Positions 1-11,379 of a DNA stretch of 64,000 bases are shown piece by piece. The stretch is from assembly GCF_027596085.1 (NCBI RefSeq), contig NC_072469.1:13165914-13229913 (forward strand), given 5' to 3'. The position numbers were made by a program, and so were the translations under genes. The stretch's first letter is position 1. Every line of letters starts with the position of its first letter. The notes under the pieces are model-generated. The model was not told the origin of the DNA, ran no database searches, and saw nothing but the letters and a program-made list of their open reading frames with translations. The DNA comes from Anoplopoma fimbria. Lineage: Eukaryota > Chordata > Actinopteri > Perciformes > Anoplopomatidae.

Positions 1-264
1 TCATCCTACGCTCTACCTCACGCACATGATGTGCACTTGTGCGTTTGGTGTGAAAGACAGGTGACACTGAGAGAAATAGAAAAAATTGAGCTTGCAGCAG
101 GTGACAAAATGTGTCAGTGATTTATTTTTTCACTAAGGATTTCTGTGAAAAATACACAAAACTGAAGCGGATTGTTGTCACTATGTACATCTGTGAATCT
201 GTAGAATACAATCCCCTGACACACCATGTAGAAAATAGAGCTGAAGACTTTTGGTGGATACACG

Positions 265-483
265 TCACTCTAAGACACTGACAGCATGCTTCCATTCTTT
301 GTGGGTCATCACACTCACATTGGGGAAGCACTCAATCAATCTGAGGTATTGAGGCAGAGCCTCTGAGCGGGCGGCTAAATTACAGTCCTGCAGGTTGAAT
401 GCGTCACAGGCTCCGAGACTGTACTCAATTCCGGCTGATTTAACCGACAGAGCCGGGCGCCGGTGCTCCAGCTCCATGTGCAT
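265..483 (-). CDS. Unassigned 72-codon ORF; possible alternative first exon
   Basis: The frame starts MHMELEHRRPALSVKSAG and I do not recognise it. An in-frame TGA lies two codons upstream, so the ATG at 483-481 would be the true start. After codon 55 (319-321) there is a strong donor, AAT|GTGAGT, in phase 0. That phase matches the acceptor phase required by the next ERG exon. Vertebrate ERG genes can use a short alternative N-terminal exon in this same intron (the 1b isoform of KCNH2). No similarity to the human 1b peptide is visible, so this may be a chance ORF. Confidence 0.18.
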   Translation of the reverse strand: MHMELEHRRPALSVKSAGIEYSLGACDAFNLQDCNLAARSEALPQYLRLIECFPNVSVMTHKEWKHAVSVLE

Positions 484-3400
484 TTCTCACCTAAATATTG
501 CCACGTCGTCACACTGGAAACACTTCCACGGTGACAAAAATCCCCTAAAATAACAGGGAATGGGGCTGTGTGAGATAGACTTTGCAAGCAGGAAAAACAT
601 CACCTGAGTGTGAGTGTGGGTGCTGTCTCAAACTGCAAATAGCCCTACTAAATCCTATTTACTTTGTATTCTTACCATTAAAGTCATTTCTCTTTGATGA
701 ATAAAGGGCGGAGAACAAAATGTGGAGAAGAACAAGCATAGAGGTTTGAAGTATCTCTCACAGTAGTGTGCTCTCTTTTTTAAATGTTAGGACTACTTCT
801 GCAAATCTGGAAGAAATGTTTGCAAAAGTTACAATTTTACCGTTCTGTATTACTGTGTTATTCACATGGGAATCATTGGCTGGCTAAAACATACTCTCCT
901 CCAGGTTGACTCAGAAAACCCCTGAATTCTACTCACTTCTGTCCTTCTTTAGGACTTTGCCAGAGGTGCATGTCTCACCATAACAACCACAGTGTCACAT
1001 TAGAGCCCAAGCCCCCCCGGGGCACTGCTAAAAATACCTGCTTTTGAATCATTTACGACATACACTATTTAGAGAGCTCATGCATACTCATGAACCTATG
1101 CAAATATGTATCATCAGGCTTTAACTAGTGGGGAATTCAATTACCGGAATAACTGGGGGGGGGCGCTGCAGCCGGAGCAGCTTTGCCACACTGCGCGCTG
1201 ACAAACAGGAACGAAGCAGTGGCATGCAGGGGAAAAGCAACTCTGATCAAAGTCTCTGTTGTACTTTGAATCTTCTACCAAACCAGGGTTTTAAGTTTTT
1301 TTAGGGGCTGTTTTCCCCAATGCATAATTAAGGTTTCACTGTGAGATTGCTCTAGTTTTTTTTCCACTTACCGAAGGATCTGAACTCAGCTGAAGAGTTT
1401 CAGTGGTCATCACCCAGGAAAAGCAACTTCTACGTACCCCTTAACAAGATTGTAAAGTCCAAACGTGAGACATGTGGTGAGCTGTGTGCAGTTCACTGGA
1501 GGCAGAAACAAACTAGGAGCTATGAACTGGCATTTGAGCGACATTGGAAACCATGTGCTTTGTTTTGTTTTTTTGCAGTGTCCGTTCTACTAAAGATACC
1601 TTCATATTAAGAAATATCTGTACATTTATGTTGTCAAAAATGTCCAAGTGTTTAAGCTCAAAATATTTCTGTGTTAAAAGGAAGGAAGCTACTAATTGTT
1701 CAAAGGGAAAAGCAATGGAGGATATATATTTAATATAGCAACCAAAAACGAAACAAGTTCCATGTCTGCACGTCAAAAACGATCGCTTAACCACATAAAA
1801 TATGCAAATACTACTGTGATGGATGATGTATTTTAACTCACACTGCCAGAAACTTCAGTGTATGGTGGAGAAATGTGAAAGGTGGACAACTACCCAGAAA
1901 GGCACACACACAAAACAAACCAGTTTATGCTGTATATCCTGCACTTTCACATCACAGATGAGGATGTTTATGGACACACAGTCAAAGTACAGAGAGAATG
2001 TGACACAATTCTCCTGATTTCTCCACAGAGATCTCCTCTCATTCCCTGTAAAGCCAGCTCATTAAAGAAATATACACAACCTACATTCTGTTTAATGTGA
2101 TGTAAGTCTGTGATGGTATGAATGGCTCATCTCAGTGCCCTACATGCACACAGCGCAGAATTCACAGCGCTTTCAAATGGCAGCTCAGAATGTCAGATAT
2201 AATAGATTTTTTAAAAACATTGTCACAAAAAAAAAAAATTCATTGTTGGTTATTAATGTGGGCGTTTGTCTTGATGAAATATTGTGGAGAAAAACAGTCA
2301 AAGTGTTGGTGCCTCAGCAGGGGGGGGGGAGGAACGACCTGTCTTAGGAAAAACTCACAGAATAAATCATTTTAATTAAGACTATTCTTTGCCATCCCCA
2401 TTCACAATTCATCCACCAGGACGACCAGCATTAAACTTATGAGCTTGTCATCTTGTTTCTTTGCCCCATATTTATGTATATATATTATTGTCAGCAAAAA
2501 AATGGGGATAATATTAGCCAGAATTTTTGGCACTTTTTATATGCTGCTTAATTGGGACTGAATATTGTCAAAGTACCAGGAAGTTCACTAGAGCTCATGT
2601 TGTGTTCCTACTTTGGAAGTGGACCTCGGTGTCGTCAGATGGCACACAAAAACAAATTGGACCAGCAGGGTTCCTAAAAGCTTCTTACTTTCATAATTTA
2701 AGACAACAACAGAGCATGAAACTAAAGGCATCCAGGAATTGCTGCTCTAGGATATGTGAGGGATAAATAATGAGTAATTCAAAATCTTAACATAATTGTT
2801 AGTATGGAAATGCTTATGAAAGAATACTGGAAAAGTATATATACATTCATAATGTATTATTCATGCAATGCTATTAAACATTAAGCCGTTAGGGGTCTCT
2901 CAATTAAAACAATAATCAAAGACGATGCTTGGTGATGTCATGAAGTAGCGTGTGATCATGGGAATTGTTGTCTCACTCTGTTTGCTAAGATTGTTTCTCT
3001 GACAACTCTATATCCTGACGACCAATCAATAAAGTCCTTCATCTGGTTAAAATGTTTAGTTAAAAATGTCCAAGATCTAACAAGTGTGTCGTAAAAATGT
3101 TGCTAAAAACTGGATAAAAAAGTAAATGTATAACTTCTGGCAGACAACGACAACGCTGAAACATGAGCAAAGTGGATATGACGTCATTGATAGGGGACCA
3201 AATGAAATGGGCCGTTACCTCAATTTAAATGACTGATTTCCATTTGTTTGAAGATTTGGGATTGCATCAGTACACAACTCAACATAATGTATATCATGGG
3301 TCTAGTCGTTTTTTTGACATTTTAATGCTGAAAGTTAAATATTATATCTTTAAATAAAAACAAAACTATTTTAAGCTTTCACATACTTAAACAAACAAAA

Positions 3401-3945
3401 CAAAAAACGGCTGCATCAGCAGGTCTCACATAGAGCACTCAATGCACTATAAACATTATTAACCAACACATGCTACAAACTGATTCTTCCAGCACAAGCT
3501 GCTGTAGTTCTCTTCTAGGTTTTTAGGAGATGGAGAGGGTTCCTACCACTGCGCTGCTGGGCGTGGTTTGTTCCATCCATTGCTCCATTGGATCCCACTG
3601 TGGAGTTGGATGTGACATGCTGCTTGAGTAGAGGGAGTGAACAGTACATGGAGAGCCATGTATAGAGTTGGGTGTGTGTCAGGAATATTGTATGAGGGCT
3701 GTGATGGGTGAGAGTGTGGAGTGTATATCTTAGTTCGTAGCTAATTGAGTGTCCCCTATAGGACACGACCCCAGTGATAGACGCTATGAGTGTCACTGAA
3801 GTGTGTATGTATGCGTCCAAGTGTGCAGCGAGGCATGCTGCCAGTTTTTCTTTACACTGGTCGGTGGTCCGCTCAGCCCTTCATGCCTCTCCAAACACTG
3901 AGTAACAGCTTCCTCTTTCTTGGCATCCTCTCAACCAGTCCTCCT
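484..3945. other. Intronic sequence without recognisable feature
   Basis: This is AT-rich sequence with short poly-A, poly-T and poly-G runs (for example the G run near 1156 and the A run near 2229). Reading frames are short, lack family resemblance and overlap on both strands. I see no exon, RNA gene or complete mobile element. Confidence 0.5.
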
Positions 3946-4395
3946 CATCCAGCCAGCTATCCAACTATCCAGCCAGCTATTGCTCAATCTAGCTATCCAT
4001 CCATCCGACCTTCCCACTAACTAGCCATCCAGGTTACTATCCATACACTCATCCATCTGTCTTTCCAGCTAACTACCCATCAATCCATCCATCCGTCCAA
4101 CCAGCTATCCATCCATCCGTCCGTCCATCCATCCATCCAAGCATCTGTCCGTCCGTCCGTCCATCCATCCATCCAACTATCCATCTGTCAATTCATCTAT
4201 CCATCCATCAAGCTTTCCAACTATCCATCCAGCTATCAATCCACCCGTCCAGTCAACTATTTGTCCATCCATCCATCCATCCATCTAGTCAACTATCCAT
4301 TCCTCCGTCCATCCTTCCTTTCATCTATCCAGCTTCCATCAAGCTATCAATCTATCAATCCATCCATCAAACTATCCAGCTTTCCATCTATCCTA
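3946..4395 (+). repeat. Degenerate CCAT/CCGT/AGCTAT tetranucleotide-type tract
   Basis: About 450 bp are built from CCAT units with CCGT, CTAT and AGCTATCC variants, often read as ccatccatccgtcc. It is imperfect, which suggests an old array. The serine/proline/isoleucine-rich frames through it are repeat artefacts. Confidence 0.85.
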
Positions 4396-4926
4396 CCTTA
4401 TAAGACTGTGTTATGTCTATTACAAGTCACCTGTGCTCAATTCTGTATACAGTAAAGGTTCACATAGAGGCCGTTAGAAAAAAAGTTGTTGAAATGATTG
4501 ATGAGCAGATAATGCCAATGCGTACTAAGAATAGACAATCACATTAACAGGCAGCTGGTGTATTTACATCACAGACATTTACTTCAGTACAAAGCAACAG
4601 TAGTCAGTATTCATGAGTCAGTGTGAGTGCAGGCAGCTTGGTCATAAAGAAGCTCAAGAGGCAAAAATCAACATGTTCAGAGCTTGAAAAGGGGGACAGT
4701 GCCAGAAGCTGTTCCAAAGGATAGAGAAAAATATGCATGCATTCTAGTTCCGGGTGTCAGATGTTTTATGGAGCATTTAAATTATTCAGCTTTATTTGCC
4801 TTTCAAAATCTTCTTCTCTGCTCATCTGAGGGACTGCAGAGTTCCTGTCATCACTCTACCTTATGTGGTGCTGCCATCTCCAGGCCCGAGCCGGTACTGC
4901 AGGTGCTCTTGCAAGAACTCAATATC
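4396..4926. other. Intronic sequence without recognisable feature
   Basis: Unique-looking sequence between the CCAT tract and the hAT insertion. Nothing recognisable. Confidence 0.5.
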
Positions 4927-4934
4927 CACTAAAC
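4927..4934 (+). repeat. Left 8-bp target-site duplication of hAT element
   Basis: CACTAAAC sits immediately before the terminal CAGGGGTCTC. The same 8 bp follow the other end at 6799-6806. An 8-bp duplication is the hAT superfamily signature. Confidence 0.93.
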
Positions 4935-6798
4935 CAGGGGTCTCAAACTCGCGGCCCGCGGGGCAATTGCGAACCACTAGACGATATTTTGTGGCCCCCA
5001 CCTTAATATGAAAGTTTAATGTTAGTGCGGCCCGCGAGTTTTATATGAATGGCACTTTACAGTGTTGTGTGCGGAGCTGAACGAACCTACCAATCACGGT
5101 GGGTATATGGCTCTCGGGGGCGGGACATCGACCGGGCTTGATGCAAGCAGAGAAACATTCTCAATGAGTGACAGTGACAGCAGCGTTGCCATGGAGAGTT
5201 ACAGCAGCGTTGCCATGGAGAGTTCTCCTCCGTGCCTGGCTGGCTGCCTCGTTTCTATTAAACGCGGACATTCGTCCCAGCGCTGCGTTCACAACACCTC
5301 CAAAAAAGTTTTTTAAGTTGCTGCCCAGCGGGACATTATACGTATATATGTCTCTCTCTGACAAAATAAATCAAAGTGATGCGTACGCGGCGAGATAAAA
5401 GAAAAGTAAGAAAATAATGTAGCCTAATGTGGTCTGCAGTCACATACCGACACCTGTCCGTCGGCAATAACAGTCCCCGATAAAGCAGAAGAGCTGCTGA
5501 GTTTGTGTCCAATGCACGGCCGCACCACAGCCAAGGATATATTCCAGGAGCTGTGCGAACAGACTGGTGGGCATTACCACGGATGGAGCCCCGTCTATGA
5601 CCGACTGGTAGCGCTGGTTCAAAGAAAGTTAGAGGAAAATGCAGATCCAGCAGTCGTTCTGCACTGCATCGTACACCAACAGGCACTGTGCAGCATGTCA
5701 TGTCTGTTGTCCTGAGATGTATCAGTTACATCAGGTCCAGGAGTTTACAGCACCGCCAGTTCAGGGCCTTTTTACAACATATGGTGATGTACTTTACTTT
5801 AGTAAAAGTACATCATTTAGTAGTGTCCTGAAGAGATTTTTTGACTTAAGAGCAGAAGTGAAGAAATTCATGGAAGATGACAGAATGGATGTTCCTGAAC
5901 CTGATGATCCAGGGTGGGTTATGGACCTTGCATTCCTAGTGGACTTAACACAGGAGCTGAACATCCTTAACCTGAAGCTCCAGGGCCCTGGTCAGCTTAT
6001 CACTGCAGCTTATGAAAATGTGAAAGCCTTCTCCGCTAAACTGAAATTGTGGAAAACTCAGCTTTCTGTAAAATATCTCAGCCATTTCACAACATGCAGG
6101 TCTCTTGTGGAGGAGGGCACAGCCTTCAGTGGTGGTGAATATGCCTGTGCTAGTGAAAACCTTCTGCAGGAGTTTGATCAGCGTTTTGCTGACTTCAAGG
6201 CACGCTGTGACACTTTCCAGCTGTTTGCTGACCCCTTCTCAGCTGATGTGGAGAGTGTCCCAAGTATGTTGCAAATGGAACTTATTGACTTGCAGTGCAA
6301 CAGCGATCTAAAAGCTAAATTCAGAGAGGCACAGGGAAAAGCAGACATGACTGGACAATTCATGAGAGAATTACTTCCATCCTTCCCTGAGCTGTCAAAA
6401 ATGTTCAGTCGGGTAATGTGCCTTTTTGGAAGCACGTATCTGTGTGAAAAACTTTTCTTGACTATGAACTTTAATAAATGCAAGTACTTAGTGATGCCCA
6501 TGTTGAAGCTGTACTCAGAGTTTCTACTGTAACCTTGATCAGGGCAAATGTTGCTCAGCTGTGTGAGCAGAAGCGCTGCCAGGTCTCTGGCAAGAAATAG
6601 AATAAAGCACAAATGTATTCAGGGATTGTATGTGTTGGTTCAGTGCAATGTTTCAATAAGTTATTAAAAACATGGAAATAAAAAAGTAAATTTTCAAAAA
6701 TATTGCGCTTTCTTGTAGTGCTTGAACGTTGAAGTGGCCCTCCTATGAGACGACAATACCAGCAGTGGCCCCAAGCCAAATTGAGTTTGAGACCCCTG
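4935..6798 (+). mobile_element. hAT DNA transposon, shortened copy, with TIRs and TSD
   Basis: The ends are exact 16-bp inverted repeats: CAGGGGTCTCAAACTC at 4935-4950 and its reverse complement at 6783-6798. They are flanked by perfect 8-bp duplications. The element is 1,864 bp. It opens with a GC-rich stretch full of cggcccgcgg and carries the C-terminal half of a hAT transposase on the plus strand. Its wording resembles the GTF2IRD2/ZBED-type (Charlie-like) hAT group. The N-terminal part of the transposase is not recognisable, so this is an internally deleted, non-autonomous copy. The intact duplication and TIRs suggest moderate age. Confidence 0.93.
5503..6600 (+). pseudogene. Broken hAT transposase (C-terminal half)
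   Basis: The conserved order is readable across shifting frames. It runs from MHGRTTAKDIF near 5512, through HCIVHQQALC near 5672, then HRQF near 5750 and VLKRFFDLRAEVKKFMED from about 5825, with WVMDLAFLVDLTQELN after it. The C-terminal dimerisation motif FGSTYLCEKLF lies near 6427, and the end is QKRCQVSGKK then TAG at 6598-6600. The longest intact frame is 5639-6532. At least three frameshifts interrupt it: near 5690, between 5770 and 5820, and near 6487. The N-terminal zinc finger and first catalytic region are missing. It cannot make active transposase. Confidence 0.88.
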
Positions 6799-6806
6799 CA
6801 CTAAAC
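6799..6806 (+). repeat. Right 8-bp target-site duplication of hAT element
   Basis: CACTAAAC, identical to 4927-4934. Confidence 0.93.
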
Positions 6807-7385
<579 letters not shown>

Positions 7386-7639
7386 AGGGTTATGGCTTGA
7401 CCTTACCAGCTGCATCTCACATACTGTGCGGCATGATTACATGAGGTTTGTATTGTGTTGCATCATCAACTTGATATTATTCCCTGCTGATGTTCCCGTC
7501 GGGTGCTCAGAGAGATGAGAGAATATGAAAGAACAGACTTTGTTCACTAACTCAACTCCTTCCAAATGTGGTAACTGGCCACGCAGATGAAAGTGCTGGC
7601 AGAGAATTAACGTAAAAACCTGCACTAAAATAAATCAAT

Positions 7640-7642
<3 letters not shown>

Positions 7643-7677
<35 letters not shown>
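7643..7677 (+). repeat. (AT)n microsatellite
   Basis: About 17 AT units, directly followed by acacattt. Confidence 0.97.
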
Positions 7678-7682
<5 letters not shown>

Positions 7683-9349
7683 TTAAAATGTAAGTTCTGA
7701 AGTTTTTTTTGCCGTGCAGTGTACATGTACTTGTAGATGTTATATTTTCTGTTGGGTTCATAACACAAACATTCATGCATGTGAGAATAAAATGTGAAAG
7801 GATGTGTCTGTATTCTGTGATATGCATAGAAACGTTTTATTTTTGGATTGAATATGAACCATCTGACAGCACACAATGAGCAGGCACAATGAAACAATTA
7901 AAAAGGGAAACTGACAAAACAGATTATGGTTTCATCTCGTCAGCTTAAAGTTATCTTTCAAACTGGCAGAGATGATGTTTTAAAGGAAGAAAATACTCCC
8001 TTCAACTTCAATTCAAAATACAATTCAGACAAACCAGGGATAATTGAAAGGACGGAGGCCCTGAAAAAACTCTGATTATATCCTGCATCAATCTCAAAAC
8101 TCTCTCTGACAAATGAGAGACATTTAACAACTACCATCATTAACTTTCAAATACGGCAGGAAGGAACACCAGCGTTTTACGATGGGCTGTCACATGATCT
8201 GTCTAAGTTTATGGCACATTTCTGCCTACCTGCAGTCCATCACAGTTATGAATCCCACAGGAGATGTGGGCTTCAGTAACAGACTGAGTTATCTACAGGA
8301 AGCTGATTGATGAGATATCAAATCAATCTGAGACACACATCTACTGAATACACATCCATACACACACATACACAGAGCGTAAAGTAAGAAGGTAACTCCG
8401 GCAAACAAAAAAGATGAGATATGTACAAGTCTAGAGTGAAGAAGGGTGTCATTCACCTCCAACACTGGAGTTTAGAAAGATAAGACGCACATTTTGATGT
8501 GCTTATTAGGCTAAATAAACCTGTTCAACCTGTTCCAAGACTCTCAGCACAATCTATACCAAGGCAGACCAATGCTCTGAGATGGAACTAATTAACCTGC
8601 TCCTCTATAAGATGTCTTCCTCTATTAAGAAATAAGGTCCAATACTCAATTTAACTTTCTGTCAAAGTAGACAAGAAAACTTTCCCTATAAACCAACTTA
8701 TTTGTGCAGCCATTGCCCTCAATAAAACTCAAACAAAAACTTTAAAAAAGAGCATTTACAATCTGACGGTTCCTTCTTTACTTGTTTGCTATGTGTGGTT
8801 GGGTTTTGAGCAGCAGAACGGGCACTTTGGTGAAATGAAGTCAAAGCAGGCTGTCCTTCAATCCAGATGTCCCACTAGGGTCGCCTCGTCTCTAGTCTCG
8901 CAATTACTTTGACGGATGCTTTTTAAGCAGATGTGGTGTAAAAACGCAGGTTGTGTCCAGACAACAAATCATTTTTGACATGGATATTACAGCCACAGAG
9001 TTGACTCCAACAGTGTGGAATCATTTTTGTCAAACCAGTATATCCAGTGCATGCATTCGCATATATTTTGCTCATTACTGTATATTCTATTTATACTAAG
9101 CCAAATCCAGCGAGTTATAAGAAGCGACACACTGTTACTGCAACCAGGTGTTGACTAATGAGACAGAACAGCTAGAGAGAAAGGCAGGAGCTTTTTAAGG
9201 AGCGGTTAGTGTGAGGGAGGTGAGGTGTTTGCAGCCTGTGAGAGAAGAAGGGAAGTGAGGGACCGAGGAAGTGAAGGTGCCGCTTCACTTGCCTCATACT
9301 TCCTCCTGTAATTGGAATGCGGCCAATCAGTCTTGTTCACTTGAGCCGG
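7678..9349. other. Intronic sequence without recognisable feature
   Basis: No frame, splice-flanked exon or repeat family was recognised in these 1.7 kb. Confidence 0.5.
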
Positions 9350-9360
9350 TACTACGAACG

Positions 9361-9633
9361 AAGACTTGTCACATGATAGCCTATCTCCAGGCCTTGGTCA
9401 AGCCCTACACCCCCGCCCGACCACTTCGCTCTGCTGCCTCGGGGCGATTGGTTGCCCCGTCGCTCAGAGGTCCCTGCGGCCGATCCACCCGGTCACAGCT
9501 TCTTTCTGTCCTGGCCCCTCAGTGGTGGAATGAACTCCCCACTGACGTCAGGACAGCAGAGTCGCTGCCCATCTTTAGGCGCAGGCTGAAAACTCACCTC
9601 TTCAAGAAGTACTACCCTGAGCCTTCCTCGTAG
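9361..9633 (+). pseudogene. C-terminal fragment of L2 LINE ORF2
   Basis: The frame contains ALVKPYTPARPLRSA, then LSVLAPQWWNELPTDVRTAE and FRRRLKTHLF, ending in TAG at 9631-9633. This order (YTPxRxLRS, W-N-LP, LKTxLF) is the usual C-terminus of fish L2-clade ORF2. The endonuclease and polymerase core are absent, so it is a dead 5' truncation. Confidence 0.85.
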
Positions 9634-9775
9634 CACTTATTGCACTCGTATTAGTTGTTGCACTTATTGTATTCGTATTCGTTTACTGCACTTATCCTAT
9701 TCGTAGTAGTTTGTAGCACTTATTGTATTTGTATTAGTCTGTTGCAATTATTGTTTTCGTAGTAATTTGCCTCTG
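9634..9775 (+). repeat. Five-unit 28-bp tandem repeat in the L2 3' UTR
   Basis: Units start at 9634, 9661, 9689, 9717 and 9745 and are 27, 28, 28, 28 and 31 bp long. Each opens with cacttatt or a close variant, followed by t(a/t)ttcgta. The array begins right after the LINE stop codon. Confidence 0.85.
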
Positions 9776-9925
9776 CACTATACTTTTGCTCTGGTTTATG
9801 CTTTAAGATGCTTGTTTAAGAAAGGAGATGCACTTATGACTTCTGGTGACTAGTAGTTCTCTTGAATACCTATGTTGAATACACTTCCTGTAAGTCGCTT
9901 TGGATAAAAGCGTCTGCTAAATGAC

Positions 9926-9950
9926 TGTAATGTAATGTAATGTAATGTAA
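9926..9950 (+). repeat. (TGTAA)5 LINE tail
   Basis: Five TGTAA units mark the 3' terminus of the L2 insertion. Confidence 0.93.
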
Positions 9951-10201
9951 TAGTGAGTGGAAGTAGCTGGCATGCGCCAAGGGAATCATACTAACTCACA
10001 TATCTGTCCAACAGCACCTACACACATGTACAGTACATGGGCACACACATTCCCACTACTGAACTACTAGTGATCAGTGTGGGCTGAACTGCAGCAAAGA
10101 ACAGAAAAAGTCTGACACAAAGACAAACAGAACAGGCCAAAATCCTCACATAACACAGGCAGGCCTCTCTCCACACATTCTGCAGGTGAACTGCGTCCTA
10201 C

Positions 10202-10413
10202 CTGTGTGACTTTCTCCGTGACGTGGTGTGTCCGGTCGATGAGTTTGCAGGGAGCTATGATGTCCATCTCCCCGCTGGGCAGGGCGATGAGCGGGTCCGG
10301 TTTGAAATCCACAAAGTTGAGTGTGATCTGAGGGATTTTGGAGATGGTGCGGTATCGCATGAGGTCCGAGTCCGACGTGGAGTTCAATATGTTGGACTTG
10401 CTGTTTACCGCGC
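10202..10413 (-). CDS. kcnh6: ERG potassium channel exon before S1 (212 bp)
   Basis: This exon encodes the end of the cytoplasmic N-terminus of an ERG (Kv11) channel, just before the first membrane helix. It reads [20 protein letters not shown], then [21 protein letters not shown] and VTEKVTQ. The acceptor is tttgcag at 10414-10420 and the donor is gtagga at 10201-10196. It starts by completing a Gly codon and ends in phase 0. Human KCNH2 exon 5 is, from memory, the same length and ends at the same [14 protein letters not shown] has the spacing of KCNH6 (IIAPHKVVERT) rather than KCNH2 (IIAPKIKERT), hence the symbol. kcnh2 remains the alternative. An N of the usual RTHNVTEKVTQ is H here. Confidence 0.95.
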
Positions 10414-10512
10414 CTGCAAACACACACACAGACAGTGAGGTGAAAATCAATGGGGATGATAGAAAAGGTAGGTCTTTAGGGTTTGTTTTTTTCCCCGCCT
10501 CCACCTGCTCAC
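10414..10512 (-). other. kcnh6: 99-bp intron of the ERG gene
   Basis: Donor gtgagc (10512-10507), acceptor tttgcag (10420-10414), phase 1. A (TG)-rich run stands where the polypyrimidine tract should be. This is a near-minimal intron for a vertebrate. Confidence 0.92.
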
Positions 10513-10838
10513 CGGTGCTGCTGCTGCCCGGCCGGACACTCGCCCTGCGGTTCTTGCGGTCCCAGTCGGGCCTCATGGCCTCGATCTCGTCTACGGAGGA
10601 GGCGCGACGCATGCTGTGGAAGCTTTCGCGCGAACGGCTGTGTGACAGTGAGCAGTTGGAGCCCGAGGCGTCGGGGTTGAGGCTGAGGCGGTGGTGAGGC
10701 GCTACGCAGGGGGACGACTGGGCGAGGGGACCCACCAGGTGGGCTCTGTGGGGAGGTGGAGAGGCTGTAGGAGGGTCGGGGCCCAGTAAGGTGCACTGGT
10801 CCTCCTGGCGGTCTTCTGGCCAACTCTGTAGCGGTGAC
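10513..10838 (-). CDS. kcnh6: ERG potassium channel linker exon with PKA-type sites (326 bp)
   Basis: This exon encodes the proline- and serine-rich cytoplasmic linker between the PAS domain and the membrane domain. Its anchor is [20 protein letters not shown], followed by [12 protein letters not shown], closely matching hERG ([25 protein letters not shown]). The serine of RRAS corresponds to hERG Ser283, a known PKA and 14-3-3 site. A second RRASV follows after an insertion rich in Arg and Lys. The acceptor is tttcctag at 10839-10846 and the donor is gtgagc at 10512. The exon completes an Arg codon begun in the previous exon and leaves one base, which joins in frame with the next. Confidence 0.95.
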
Positions 10839-11348
10839 CTAGGAAACGGAGAAGGACATGATGGGTATTAAGAGTGTTCCAGACCTGGAAGTCTGTCAAT
10901 AAACTGCATATTAAGACTAAAAACAGAATACTGCTGGTATTGGTCAACAATGACCTTTGACCTCACTGTAGGAGGAAAAGGGACAACAGGATTTCCTGAC
11001 AAGAAGCATTCAAGATTAATTTGCTAAGGAGCTTTACATGTGAAACAGAAATGAAAACAGAGACATCTACAATGAAGGCATTGTGAGATAATGGGGCGTA
11101 TTTTCATTTCAATGGATTTCATTTGCACAATATTCACAACAAAAGTTCAAATAAAATCCAAGAAAACAGAAAGATTCTAAACTAAAGCCAGACAAACATT
11201 AATCAGAATTGAGGATAGCGGAACTTTATTTTGGTAAGAATTACACCAGCAATACAGCAACATGCTCAAAAGGCTAGTGCAAAGACCCTTTATGGGACTC
11301 ATTCAGTGTGAGACATCATCGATATATAAAATAAGCCTCTGCTAACCC

Positions 11349-11379
<31 letters not shown>

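Larger units (their letters stand above)
9350..9950 (+). mobile_element. 5'-truncated L2-type LINE, 3' end
   Basis: It holds the last roughly 90 codons of an L2-like reverse transcriptase ORF, a 3' UTR, and the very common fish L2 tail reading gtcgctttggataaaagcg, then tctgctaaatg. It ends in five TGTAA units, as expected for L2-clade LINEs with short tandem 3' repeats. The 5' limit is a guess, because similarity becomes readable around 9360. The sense strand is plus, opposite to the host gene. No target duplication was found. Confidence 0.85.

Noticed and set aside
3790..4455. Serine/proline/isoleucine-rich ORFs
   Set aside because: Translation of the degenerate CCAT tract.
5336..5701. 121-codon minus-strand ORF in the hAT element
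   Set aside because: Antisense shadow of the transposase region, which is clearly coded on the plus strand.
10338..10697. 119-codon plus-strand ORF across the ERG exons
   Set aside because: Antisense to two well-supported ERG exons and crosses their intron.
10509..10823. 104-codon minus-strand ORF overlapping the ERG linker exon
   Set aside because: A different frame from the one that joins the neighbouring exons and matches the hERG linker.
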